This document shows, piece after piece, positions 1 through 10,740 of a stretch of 64,000 nucleotides of DNA. The translations under genes were made by a program, and so were the position numbers. Each line of letters begins with the position of its first letter. Position 1 is the stretch's first letter. Under the pieces are notes generated by a model. That model searched no databases. It was not told the DNA's origin and saw nothing but the letters and a program-made list of their open reading frames with translations. Source of the stretch: Dicyema japonicum (Eukaryota > Dicyemida > Rhombozoa > Dicyemidae); contig RDEW01000027.1 in NCBI GenBank assembly GCA_011109175.1, positions 756,703 to 820,702 on the forward strand, in the 5' to 3' direction.

Positions 1-275
1 GGGCAGGCGTCCATGTATAGTTTGATGTCCTGCCAGAAAGGATGGTCAGGGGACTTTGCCATCTTGAAGAAGTCCCGGTGAAGTTCCGTAATGTATATCG
101 TGATTGGAGGAAGTTTAGTGTTCTACAAAGTAACGAAGTAAACGTCCTTTTCGACGATCTCAATAGTATTCTGAGAAATCGATTTTGTAAAACTTCCAAC
201 TTGCTCTACAAAATATTTGTATTATAGCTCTAACGATGGGCGGAAAATATTTCCGACTTACAAGAAGAGACTGAA
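1..275 (-). CDS. 3' or internal exons of an unidentified gene, running off the left edge
   Basis: On the minus strand, removing a 23-nt GT..AG segment (about 158-180) and a 21-nt one (about 113-133) leaves an open frame. It reads SKLENTIEIVEKD, then NTKLPPITIYITELH, then RDFFKMAKSPDHPFWQDIK and YMDAC up to base 1. Without those removals the frame meets a TAG. The composition (FW, HP, charged and aromatic mix) and the match to the intron size of the neighbours suggest a real gene. A further exon may lie upstream near 240-275. I do not recognise the protein. It is transcribed away from the coiled-coil gene that starts at 384, so the roughly 100 bp of A+T-rich DNA between them could hold a divergent promoter. 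The product and the true 5' end are unknown. Confidence 0.35.
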
Positions 276-383
276 AGATTTATAAACTTGGGAAAAATAA
301 ATTAATTTTTGATAAAAATAAAAAAAAACATTATTTAAAATATACTAAAATATTTTTAAAAAAAATTTATTGCTAAGAAATTA

Positions 384-3300
384 ATGGATGATCCTGGAAA
401 AGAGTCACTCTTAAATCTTATAAAAGAACATCAAATAACCTTCGAATCAGACATTCGAAGTCTTCAGTCCACTAGCAGCGACACAGTTCCATCTTACTTA
501 CTATTTAAGGAAAAACTTGCTCTTTACGAAAGGCATAATAAAGATTTGACTGAACAAAACCAATTCTTAGTGTCACTTTGCTGTGAATTGCAGGAAAACT
601 GCACTTCTCTTAACAAAAATGCAATTAGCAGCGAAAATAAGTTTATGTATGTTTTATGAAAGCCACCACTCGATGCAGGAAAAAATCAAAATTCTAACAC
701 AAGAAAACCAAGTATATGAGAACAAAATTCTTTTCATGGGGAACGAGTACCAGGCACTCAGAGAAATGTATGAAAAAAAAGTGGACGAAGTAAAATTTTA
801 GTCACGTAGGTCGCCCATTTGAAAGAAAATAAAAACGACCAAGAAAACTGTGGACTTGAAGCTTCAAATTTCAAATCAAGAAGATTCAGCGAAGAGGTTT
901 AAGTTCTTTATAGCCGGCAGTGGCTTATTGATCACTTAGAAGAGACTGAGGATAAAAAGGGGAACATTGAACGTTGGTTAGAGAGCTCAACCTTGGTGGA
1001 TCAAAAACCGACTCGAGATTTATATAACGAAAACAACCGACTGTTACAGCAGGTTTGATGTTTTGGTGAATTTTTGCAGATTCAAACCATCACTGAGGAC
1101 CAGGCTAAGACACGTGACCAGTGTGATGAGTTGAAGACACAACTTTCTCGTCAAATTGAGGAAAACTCTCTTAAACAATCCATCATTGAAAGCAAAGAAA
1201 ATCTGCTTAGAAGTATAAATGACGAGATCTCTGCACTTCGTCAGCATATAGACACTCTAAATGGACAAATTGGCTCCCTACAACAATCCGAGGCCAACTT
1301 ATTCCGTGAAAATGCCGTTCTGCGCACTCAAATGACCAGTAACTCAGAAAACATGCAAGAATTCTTCAACGTCAAAGAGGAGGTTCATAAACATTTAATG
1401 GGCTTTAGATCGAAGAGAGGAACGAAGTCATCCAAAAATTAGTGGACGAACTGGACAAAACTCGTGGGCTTGCTAGACAGATGAGAGGAGTCATTGATAA
1501 AAAGGACGAAGAGATCTCTTCCTTGAATAGCAGAAACAACCGTCTTCACTCTGAGTACAGCCAAAAGATTCAATCTGTTGAGATTTTATTTATTTTGACA
1601 GATTGAGGACAGTATTCCAACAAAAATGGAGAGAGAGGAAAGCGTGGAGGAGGCTTGCCGACCTTTGAGGACCGACAATGCCGTGTTGAGACAAACAATG
1701 ACCAAGTTGGTTACAGAAAATAAAAAATTGTGCGACAAAATCGATACCTTAGACAAGGATGTTGACTCCTGGCGGGCCAAATGCAAAGGACAGCATCAAA
1801 AGGTAAAAATACTTTCCAAGTCCTTAGATGGAAGAGATTGTGGAGAGTGTGTCAGTCATGAGCTATAATTTGAAGGTTGCCAATGAAAAGGTTTCCACAA
1901 TGACCGTAGAAGTAGTCAAAAGGCTTAGTAACCTAGATTGGCATGAAAAATGAACAATTTGATACTCTAGCGTACGAACTGAAGGAATCCCGCTCAAAAA
2001 ATACAACATTGAGCCTTGAACTTGAGCGCAAAGACCATAAGATTTCAAAATTGGAGCAGGAATTGGAGAACTTCAGGGATGAGCACGAGGACAGCACTCA
2101 TCAGGTGAGAGCATAATTATATGCAGATAACTTGCTTGACTGGTCAAATTGAAAATTTAACAAATTTAAACCAAGAGCATCTGGAGAACCAACTTTACGA
2201 GAAAACACGACAAAATGACTTGATATCCTCACTGGAGTCGAATTTGACGGAATCTCAATATCTCCTGAAGAATGAGAGGGACAATTCTAAGAAATGTGAA
2301 AATTTACTGCAGGAAAAGGAACTCGAGCTACAACAGCGCAAGTTAGAGTTTGAGAATCAACATAAACAAGTTTACCTTAAGTTGTAGCTGAAGCTGTCAA
2401 AAGTAAAGCTCGAGTTGAAAGAGTGCCGGGCCCTGGAAAAGTTGTATGCCCAAGAAAAGGGAGAGTTACGTGATAAAATGAGCGAAATGGCGTCCGAAGT
2501 GGAAAATCTCAACCTCGATCGGATTAATCTGCTGGAGAACATTGACCAGTACATTGGCCAAATCAACTCCCTGGAAAGTACTGTTTCATCTCAACTCGAA
2601 CAAATTCGGCAAATAGTTAATGAGGCAACAAAATGTCGATATTTGTAGAGAACCAACCTCATCACGGATGTTGGGAACCTAGAGGACCTTTCCGAGAATC
2701 AAAACCTTGCCATCAAAGCAAATGAAGCCACTATTGCCAGTCTAGAGCAGAAACTGGAACTTTCTAGGAAAGAGATCTCGATTCTTTACACCAACCAAAT
2801 AGAACTTGAGAAGGAACGTGACACATGGGCGAAAAAAGCAACCCAGGGAGATGAGACGACGGAAAAGACCTTCCTTCAAGTACTTTTCGATCTTAATCTT
2901 AGTTAAAGGACAGCAACGATAGGGCTCTTGGTCTCACTCGAGATCTCCAGGATTACAAACTCAGTCACACACAGTCGAACGAAAATTATGAACTGATCGT
3001 TGAAGAGGCTAGGCAGCACAAGAAAGCGCTAAGTGAATATAAGGAAAAAAACGAGGCTCAAGGAAGTGAGATTTCCAAGTTAAACAGGCAAATTTCTACG
3101 ATAAATGAAGATTTTGTGAGGAAAACTGATGAGGTCCACGGAGTCTATTAATTCTCAGATTTACCGCTTAGAAAAGAAACTTGCAAGTATGAAGGAAGAA
3201 GTCGAAAATGTGGTCACTAAAAACTCGAAAAAGACCAGGAAAATGGAAAAGCTGATAAAAGAGATCTCTCAAAAGGGAATAGAAAGAGAATCTAAGATCA

Positions 3301-4157
3301 CCAAACTGCAAGCTGAAATTGAAGACAAATCCTCTGTGATTCTAAAACTCAGAGAGGCCGAGCAAACCAATTCCACGTGTATTGACGGAAAACACTCTCA
3401 AGTTCAAGCTTTACAGGCCGACATCGAAACACGACGATGTGCCGAGGCCCGACTACGGGAGGACATTCAGATGAAATCGGAAGAGGTCATTCGTTGCTTT
3501 ATATAAGATGCAATTACTCCAGAGTGAACTTGCAGATTTCACCGAGGAGATCAAACTCTTAAAGGCAGTCAACAAGAATCTCACAGACGAGGTAGTGGTC
3601 TCCTATGAGATTAGCTGTCTAAATTAGGGGATCAGAACAAACTTTTGTCGCGACAGTGCGAGTCCACGTCTAATCAGTTGCAGTCCAGCGTGGCTGACTA
3701 CGTTAAAGCCCAACACATTATTACCAGACACGTGAATGAATTATATTCCTGCAGGTTAGTCTTGACCATGACTGTTAGAGAAGAAGTTGAATTGTCCCGA
3801 GAAGAAGCGTTGGGACTACGACAGATGAACGAGGAATTCAAAGGTTCTGTTCTGAAGCTGCAGCGGGAAAACTATAAATTAGAAAAGGAAGTTAAGAGCC
3901 TGAAGAAACAACTGGAAAAATCAGAACAAGAAATCAATCGTTTAGAGAAAATTGTGCTAAGCACAAGTTCTATTCGAAGAAAAATCGAAAAATCCGCCCG
4001 AAAACAAACCAATGAAGGAGAGAACTGGGATTTACCTTCTAAACAAGAAAAAGGAGATAATTTGGAGAAATATAAAATTGATTTGAATGAAGTTTCCTCC
4101 CTAACAAGTGATAGCAAAACTGTATTTTCATACAAGTTATACATAGATAACACGTGA
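384..4157 (+). CDS. Long coiled-coil protein, multi-exon
   Basis: The frame opens at ATG 384 (MDDPGKESLL) and ends with TGA near 4155. It is broken by many tiny introns, for example 22 nt ending near 660, 20 nt near 791-810, 24 nt near 897-920 and 27 nt near 1052-1078; removing them keeps the frame open. The product, roughly 1,100-1,200 residues, is almost entirely heptad-rich helix with many E, K, Q, L and N (e.g. ELKTQLSRQIEE, RENYKLEKEVKSLKKQLEK). I saw no catalytic domain, signal peptide or membrane segment. The last 60 residues are less helical, with a basic SSIRRKIEKSARK patch and a Ser-rich tail. This looks like a structural rod, such as a centrosome, basal-body or cytoskeletal scaffold, but coiled-coil bias makes family assignment unsafe. 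The end lies just before a dispersed repeat at 4207. Confidence 0.7.
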
Positions 4158-4206
4158 TTACTGGAAAGATAAAGTGACTGTGTTAAAGAATAAATTGTCT
4201 CAGTTT

Positions 4207-4365
4207 TAAAAAATTCCAAAGACCAAGGGAAAAGTTAAACTAATTGATTTCTTGATCCTGACACGTTCTAGCAGAACCTTTAACCAAGCACAATGATCCA
4301 GGGTGCGTTGTCAGGAAAGCTGAGGTCGATCCCAAAACACGTCAACAGGGAGTGAATAAATTGAT
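4207..4365 (+). repeat. Dispersed repeat family 1, copy A
   Basis: The stretch contains CCAAAGACCA..., TGATCCTGACACGTTCTAG, GAAAGCTGAGGTC and CAACAGGGAG in that order. The same order recurs at 45125-45275 and, less completely, at 20390-20490. A partial copy of the first block is at 14942-14990. No protein is evident in it, so it could be a SINE or the untranslated end of a LINE. Confidence 0.6.
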
Positions 4366-4539
4366 CCTATTGAATGGCTGCCAGGCATTGGGTGTCTCCA
4401 TTCTTAGATTTTGACTGAACAGTTTCCAGCACGCCTTAATGATCACGGTACTCAGAGAACCATTTTTTGTACAATGTTTCACTCCTTACACACATTGGTC
4501 ACTTTAGTTCCAAGAGAGGACGAAGTTGCTATATAAAAA

Positions 4540-5390
4540 GTTGCTATATCGGTTTTTGAGATTCCCCATGTGTCAGAGTTGTGCGTAAGACTCGGTTTCA
4601 CGAAAGCTTCATACGACTTGAGGCGAAGTGATGGAGAGACGGGTATTTGGATCCATCATTTTATATGCTTTTGCATGGTCTCTGTAGAAAACAATTTCCT
4701 TCCCCAATGTCTTCGAAGTCCCCGAGAAGGAAGCCAAGCTTTATGGTATTCCTCTAGTTTTCGGTATTGCGCGGTTCCATCCACTTGATCTCGACGATAT
4801 CCATTTTCGAAGTGTTCATTGATAGGGACCATGTGACAGGCGGTCTGATGCTACCTCCAGGAGACGTCGAAGTGCTCCTTTGTTATTCGAGACAAAGTCA
4901 ACATCATCGGTGTAAACAATTGCCATAATATCGCTGCTGCAATACTTCCGGAGATCTCGTAGATCCAATTAAAGGTATACAGAGAACAATACCGGAGAAT
5001 GGGAGTCTCCTTGAGGTTGTGTCCACTGTTGTCATGATATCTTGCAGCACTGTTTCCAATGCGCACTCACAATCACGTGTTTTATAGGAGAATCCGTATT
5101 ATGGTAACCAAATTCTGATCTTCCAGTATTTCAATGAGTTTTTCTCTACAGACAGTGAATTCCAAGAATAGTTTTTGAACTTCGGCATAGTGCTAGCAGT
5201 CCAATGGGAGTAGAATTAATCCTTAGTTTCCCAAAGCGTTCTCAAGTCATCTCTGACCTACGTCTCTTGGAGACAGAAGACTGAACATCGATACTTCCCA
5301 AGTTCCAGACATAATCGATGCTTCTTCGACCAGTCATTGAGAGGACAAAGGTAGAGAACATGGAAAATCATTCAAACGCGTATACAACAT
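4540..5390 (-). mobile_element. Degenerate non-LTR retrotransposon fragment (reverse transcriptase)
   Basis: Read on the minus strand, the region encodes pieces of a reverse transcriptase: QPQGDSHSPVLFSVYL (motif 4-like), then YTDDVDFVSNN (the catalytic A/TDD motif), then a segment with LLGDFEDIGE. That last segment matches the LGSLLGD-EDI block of the LINE copies at 10.7, 46.1 and 47.5 kb. Several stops and frame changes show it is dead. The left part near 5220-5390 resembles the start of the endonuclease module at 49.86-50.03 kb, so rearranged 5' and 3' pieces may be joined here. Confidence 0.65.
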
Positions 5391-6660
5391 GAGTACAAGA
5401 AAGGGACATCACCACATCAACCAAAACGTTTTAAGATCATTTATTTATTTAAACACCCCTAGACCACGGTCAAAAATCGAAACGAACTACCACGTGATCC
5501 CGATATGTTCGAATAAGGTCTTCATCTTTGCCCGATGTTCCTCTCCGATCCCACACATGTACGTATCGGGTGGCTGTTTGCAGAGGTGCCTTGAGTCATC
5601 TCGGAATCTAGCCGCATGAGGACTTCCAGAGGAGTCAGTTCGGATCCATGTCCCCCACGAGTCCATCGCTCCGTAATTCTGAACGCCCTCTTCTGCATTC
5701 CCTGCACTTTTCTTTTATTTTTAAATGAGATGGAGGGTCCCCAAGAAGCGCATATCATGTTTCTTTATTTTGTTGTAGAATCAGTTTAAATCAGTTTTTA
5801 TTTAATTTAATTATTTATTAAAGCAGAAAAGAACTATACAGCAGCCTTCCTGACTGAGTGGCCATCTCTCAGGATTGTGAGCGAGATTGGTTCAAATATC
5901 CAACAGCGGTCGAGAGATCCCCGTGTGTGCCTAAAATCCGGTCTCTAGTCAACCCAGGAATTCAAGCATCGAGACACAATTTATTAACATTGGGAGCACA
6001 AGAAAGAATAAAAGTCGCGGTTAACTGTCGGTTTGATTCCTTCAACGTTACTTACCTGGTCGAAAGATTTGATTCTTCTCTATGCCTTCACAAATCCTAA
6101 GAGAGGTATCTAGATCCATCTGTCGTATAAGATGCCAAGTGGCTGGCCGGGATCCAAAAAGGATATATATCTTACCTACTCCACTGGAAGGGTTCCCACA
6201 ATGACAAATTGGCATGGACGTGATGTCGGACAGGAGTTTGTCATTTTCAGGGATCCATCGCTTCCAGGATGTGTCAGATGATCCATAATTAACTTGATGT
6301 TTGGCGTTTTTTCTTAAGTGGATGCCACTATAGTTGCGTTGCGCCTTCCAGTCAATAACGGTCTACTTTACATGGACTGCAAGTTGCATTCAGGATTTTA
6401 ATGATCATATCACATTACTTATCGCAATTTGCTACGCACTTCGTAAAACGAATTATTCTTATAAAGGATAAAAGATACCATTGTAAAAAAATCCTTCAGT
6501 ATCCAATCTGTTTTATTATTATTATTAAAGTCTTTATCTTTTTTTGGATCCAGAAAAGTCTAATAAATCAGTAAATTTCTAAAATTAATTTCCAAAATAT
6601 ATTTACTTAAATTAATAAATAAATAATAAAATAATTAAAATTCAAATTAATTAGACACAA
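5391..6660. other. Region without a convincing gene
   Basis: Only short, unsupported reading frames are present. A segment at about 5850-5900 has a tRNA-like arrangement: TGAGTGGCCATC, then GGTTCAAATATC about 30 bp on, resembling pol III A and B boxes. It could be the head of an old tRNA-derived SINE. The last 150 bp before 6660 are very A+T-rich and would hold the promoter of the RBSN gene. Confidence 0.3.
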
Positions 6661-6665
6661 CTGAG

Positions 6666-7692
6666 ATGGGTTTATTGGAGGGATTTCTATGTCCTTCATG
6701 TCACAAAAAGTTTACCCGCGAGGACGAATTGACTCAACATTTCTCATCATTTCACGTTGGCAAACCAAACGGTTCACCATCTGAGTTCCAACCACAAGCC
6801 TTTCAAAATGATGAACAAAAAATAGGTTGTCATGGTATACTTAATTGCAGGAGATTTAAAGGATGACTCAGAGCTGCTGCACAACCTCAGAGAGAAGTAC
6901 AACAAAAAACAAGCAGGCTAATGCCAAGCTTATTTGGCGTCTTTCCCGCCTTCTTTCTGGTTTGAGGAGTGCTGAAAACCTGGCGAACAAGTCACTCTCC
7001 AAAGCAAAAACCCTTGAAGTGGAGAAATCAGTTGTCCATTGGATTGAGGACGACAAGTCATCCACGTGCTATTGTTGTGAAAAGCCCTACGGCGTGATTC
7101 TGCGACGACATCACTGCAGACTCTGCGGGAATCTGGTCTGTTCAAAGTGCTCTTACTTTATCTCCTACGATGATACCGGTGAGGGACCTTGTTAACTACA
7201 GAACTGTTCACTACGACATACATGGGATGGCCAGAAACGAGTTCTACACACGTGGAGCTCAACTTCAGTGAGAAGTCTACTCCAACTTCTATCAGAATGT
7301 GCACTTGCTGTCGTCTTTTTATTCTTAAGAGGGCCACCGCCCTTAACGAGTACAAGGAAGGAAACGATCTGACAACCTTTTACGATGTTTTGGATCAGTC
7401 TGAGTCTTAGACACTGACCGAGAAAATGGCTCGAACTAGAACGATGGTGGAGAACCTACAGGCCATGGGAGAGGATGACGAGGACTACGAAAATGTCAGG
7501 GATATTGTCAGGGAGGCTTTTTCTGATGTTGAAAAGTGCAGGTTTGGCTAGATCGTTGATTTCAGTTCCGAGTTTCTCCATTTTGCTGAATCGATGAAGA
7601 ATGCGTGTCCGTTAAAGTCTAAGCTGTGCCATAACGTCCGTAGTTCTGTTATTGACTTTATTCAAACACAAATGGGGACTATTTCTATTTAA
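6666..7692 (+). CDS. RBSN: Rabenosyn-5-like FYVE protein
   Basis: Rabenosyn-5 is an endosomal Rab4/Rab5 effector that binds PtdIns3P on early endosomes. The frame starts at ATG 6666 with GFLCPSCHKKFT...HFSSFH, a C2H2 finger at residues about 7-30 as in the family's N-terminus. A helical linker follows. Next is the family's VEKSVVHWIED block, then a FYVE finger with CYCCEKPYG, the diagnostic RRHHCRLCGNLVCSKC, and a last CTCC pair. A helical C-terminal part ends at TAA 7690. Introns are 6826-6850 (25 nt), 7179-7201 (23), 7387-7410 (24, containing the apparent TAG) and 7542-7565 (24). Only the stretch around 6904-6909 fails to splice into frame (see findings). At roughly 300 residues it is much shorter than the vertebrate protein, and I see no NPF repeats. 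Confidence 0.88.
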
Positions 7693-8640
7693 TAATGGGT
7701 TATATTATTAATATGATTTTTTTTAATTTTGTCAAGGGATGCAATATTTTATTAACTTACCACCCCGGGTATACCAAAGAGGTTAAGGTATAATGTCCAA
7801 TTTATTCAACTCCCACTATCGGAGGGGACATAACCTTTCTAAGCAACACGCTCATGTCTACCATTGTTATCCGTCCAGTGGAGAAGGAAGAGGGAAAATT
7901 TTTTGTAAGGCGTCCAGGCACTGGGTTTTCCAAGACAGGATCATATGATGCCCCGTAAGATTTAAAAAAGACACAGAGTAGAAAGGAATCACTCGATCAG
8001 GTAGTAGTAGTTTGGGACTCGAATTCACAGCCAATGCACCATCATTTACTTATTTTTGAAAAAATGAATTCATTTCATCCTGCATCTTGTGGAGATAACG
8101 TGATTAGCTATTTGCTTTTTTCTATCAAATGACCTAGCGCTTGAATTAGTTGGCCTTGATGATTTCTTTTTTATCCTCAAAATCCTTCATTTAATCAGTG
8201 AGAGTCAATGAAGTCAAAATTTGTCGAAACGAAATTTGCTATAAAATTATTTTTAGGTCAATAGTTAGTTAATAGCACTTCCGCGTTGCCATAAGCACGT
8301 AAAGACCGCCAATTTCACTATGGACTGTTTAGATTAGTCCAACTAAGTGAGCGTATCCTTATGCGAATGCACGACATTCTGATAGCTGGGTCAAGTGTGT
8401 CTGCGAGGAAGCACGCCATAACAACGACCGAGAAAACAAGGGCAACTCACCTAAACACTCTCAGACCTTTTTTGTCACCTAAGTATGGTGTTGATGATGA
8501 TGGGCTAATAAATGTGAAGGCGTTGATCGAGTTACAAATTAATAATTGAAGGTTCAACTTAAAAAGCCTTCATAAGGTCTTCTTCGGAGCATTGGACAAC
8601 CGACCTTAAGTCGTTGACAACTTGGCTAAAAGAAGGTGAC
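7693..8640. other. Intergenic, with the 3' end of a minus-strand LINE near 8262
   Basis: No gene is supported. The segment at about 8262-8300 (TAGTTAGTTAATAGCACTTC then CGCGTTGCCAT) matches the minus-strand LINE 3' end at 45510-45545 and, more loosely, that at 47041-47090. A heavily 5'-truncated copy therefore probably ends here. The rest is A+T-rich. Confidence 0.4.
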
Positions 8641-8699
8641 TAGTCACCTTGATCGGAGACGTTGTACACGTATATGAAAGACCGCAATATTTTTGGAAT

Positions 8700-9375
8700 A
8701 GATCAACAAATACATGTCCCCATTGTAGGTCAATGAACATATTAGTTGATCATTTAACCATTCGGGGCGGATCCATGCTATACCATGACTAGGTGGAGCC
8801 ATAAAGAGTTAGTTAGGAGTCTTCATGCAATAATTATGGTATTTGCCACACCAGAAAGCAGACTTAAAGGTGCAATCTGTATTAGTGAACACCAGGGTCC
8901 AAATCAAGGTGGACGTTGTCGTTTGAACCCCGATGATAGTCAAGCAAAATAAACCGGACATTGTGGTACACGATGAGGAGTCTGGCCAAATCCTTATTAT
9001 AGAAGTTGTCATTACGTCCCAAGGCCGTTTTCAGACTGTGGAGGTGGATAAAAAAGTAAGTATGACTTGCTTGCAAACGAGATGGGGCAGATGCTTAATT
9101 GACAGGTCCTCGTTATTCCAATAGTAATGACGTGGGAGGAATTATAACAAAGTACACAAGGGTTATCTGAAGCAGTTGGGGGTAGATAGGAAGCTCCAGG
9201 CCTATCTACAGTTCACTGTGTTAAAGTGGATCCTAGAAAGCCTGACACCGGAGTATAGGAGGCAGAGACCGGAGATGTCATATGGGCAGAGTTCAATTAG
9301 ATAATCGCTTCTGGAGCTTTTTCAGCAACCAGAGTCGAACCTCCATGAGGAGGCTGGCGAACAGGCAGGCTAGGA
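8700..9375 (+). mobile_element. R2-like LINE remnant: CCHC knuckle plus restriction-like endonuclease
   Basis: In shifting frames the plus strand encodes TCPHCRSMNILVDHLTIRG (a Cys-Cys-His knuckle) and MLYHD. Next is KPDIVVHDEESGQILIIEVV, which carries the PD...E-x-V core of a PD-(D/E)xK nuclease, followed by FQTVEVDKK, then IPIVMTW and LKQLGVDRKLQAYLQF. This order is that of the C-terminus of R2-type non-LTR retrotransposons with a restriction-like endonuclease. The reverse transcriptase itself is not visible upstream. Several frameshifts and stops show it is inactive. A second, shorter copy of the same domain is at 41925-42235. Confidence 0.75.
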
Positions 9376-10740
9376 AAGTTGCTTATGGTAAAAATAGTGA
9401 TTTTTGGTTGGTTAAATAGAAAAATTAAAAAGAAAATCCACCCTTAACATAATTAGTCATAATTATTTAGGATCAGTGATCTTCTTTAGTTTTTCGTAAA
9501 GACAGGCTAAAATGATATATTGTTAATACAAAAGTCCTCTCCGACCAAAATAATATTTCTACAAATATATTCAGCCAAGTCTTCATTTCTGTGGTATTTG
9601 TACCAAATGTATATTTCTTCTTCATATTCATTTACCATGGTAACACACTAGTCTATCATCAAATATTACATCAACACGAAGAGCAGCTATTTCACGAATT
9701 GTATTATTCCAGAGAGCTTCCGGAATGCCCAAATTGACTGACACATTTCGCTTTCTTAGTAAATACAAAATCAAACAATAGATTTTGCATTGCCTGCATT
9801 GTTTCACTCTTCCCAGGTCTGAACCTTCTCCATCCAATGTATTCTTTATGCAAATCATAATCTTTGAATATTTCACACACTCTTTCTATCATTGTACTAA
9901 ACCGAATTTCTCTTTCTATTATTTTACTAAACGAACGAGTTTGAATATTCTATTTCTGTGGCGTATTCATGACCTGTCCTAATGATTTCAGAAGTTTCCG
10001 TTTCTTTGAGTTTATCCAGAATATCCTCTGTCATTAATTTGCAAACTATTAATTTATTTTTTCAATAGACCTTCACATTTGTTAGGCATGAACGATTCTT
10101 CAAGATTTACTGTAAAAATATTAAGTAGTATCTATTTATTAATTCAAATTGATACGTAAAACATTTGCATCTAATTATTATTCATTTTATTAGATTTAAT
10201 ATATTTTTAATTAAATATATTTTTTAATTATTTTTTATTAAAGGATCTCCCAAGGTCCGCTTGGGATATATGTCTTTAGTCGTTCCCGAGAATCCTAAAA
10301 TTCTTATGACACTGATGACCTTCACAAGGCATGTTGACCAAATCTAATGTGAGGACTCCAGAAGTTAATGCCTTCAAGCCATTTGTCGTGGAGAACCTGT
10401 ACCCAGTAGAAGATTGTACATGTAAATTGTACAGATAAACCATTTTCCCTCTTTAGATTATGCTTGTGTTCATGGAGGTATTCACTGTCTGCGCCGTTGT
10501 CGGACGAAATCATCTTTTTGATCATGGAATCCACTATATTCATCACTAGGGAGATTTTTTGACCTTATAAATTCGAATATTAGACCTTTTTTGACTTTAT
10601 GAGAAATTTATCTAAAAATATTTTTTAAACATGAAAAAATCTAATCAAAAATATTATTAAAATATAGAATAATGCAATTCAAAATGTTTCAGATAAAAAT
10701 CTCAGTCTTTAGAAAATAATTATGTCAATGTTACTTCTTA
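9376..10740. other. A+T-rich region without a recognised gene
   Basis: Short minus-strand reading frames occur at 9628-9876 (82 codons) and 10322-10546 (74 codons). Neither shows a known motif, flanking exons or codon bias that would support a gene. The stretch around 10030-10240 is very A+T-rich. Confidence 0.3.

Noticed and set aside
7408-7410. TAG in the RBSN frame as a premature stop
   Set aside because: It is the end of a 24-nt intron (7387-7410); removal joins FYD to TLTEKMARTR in frame.
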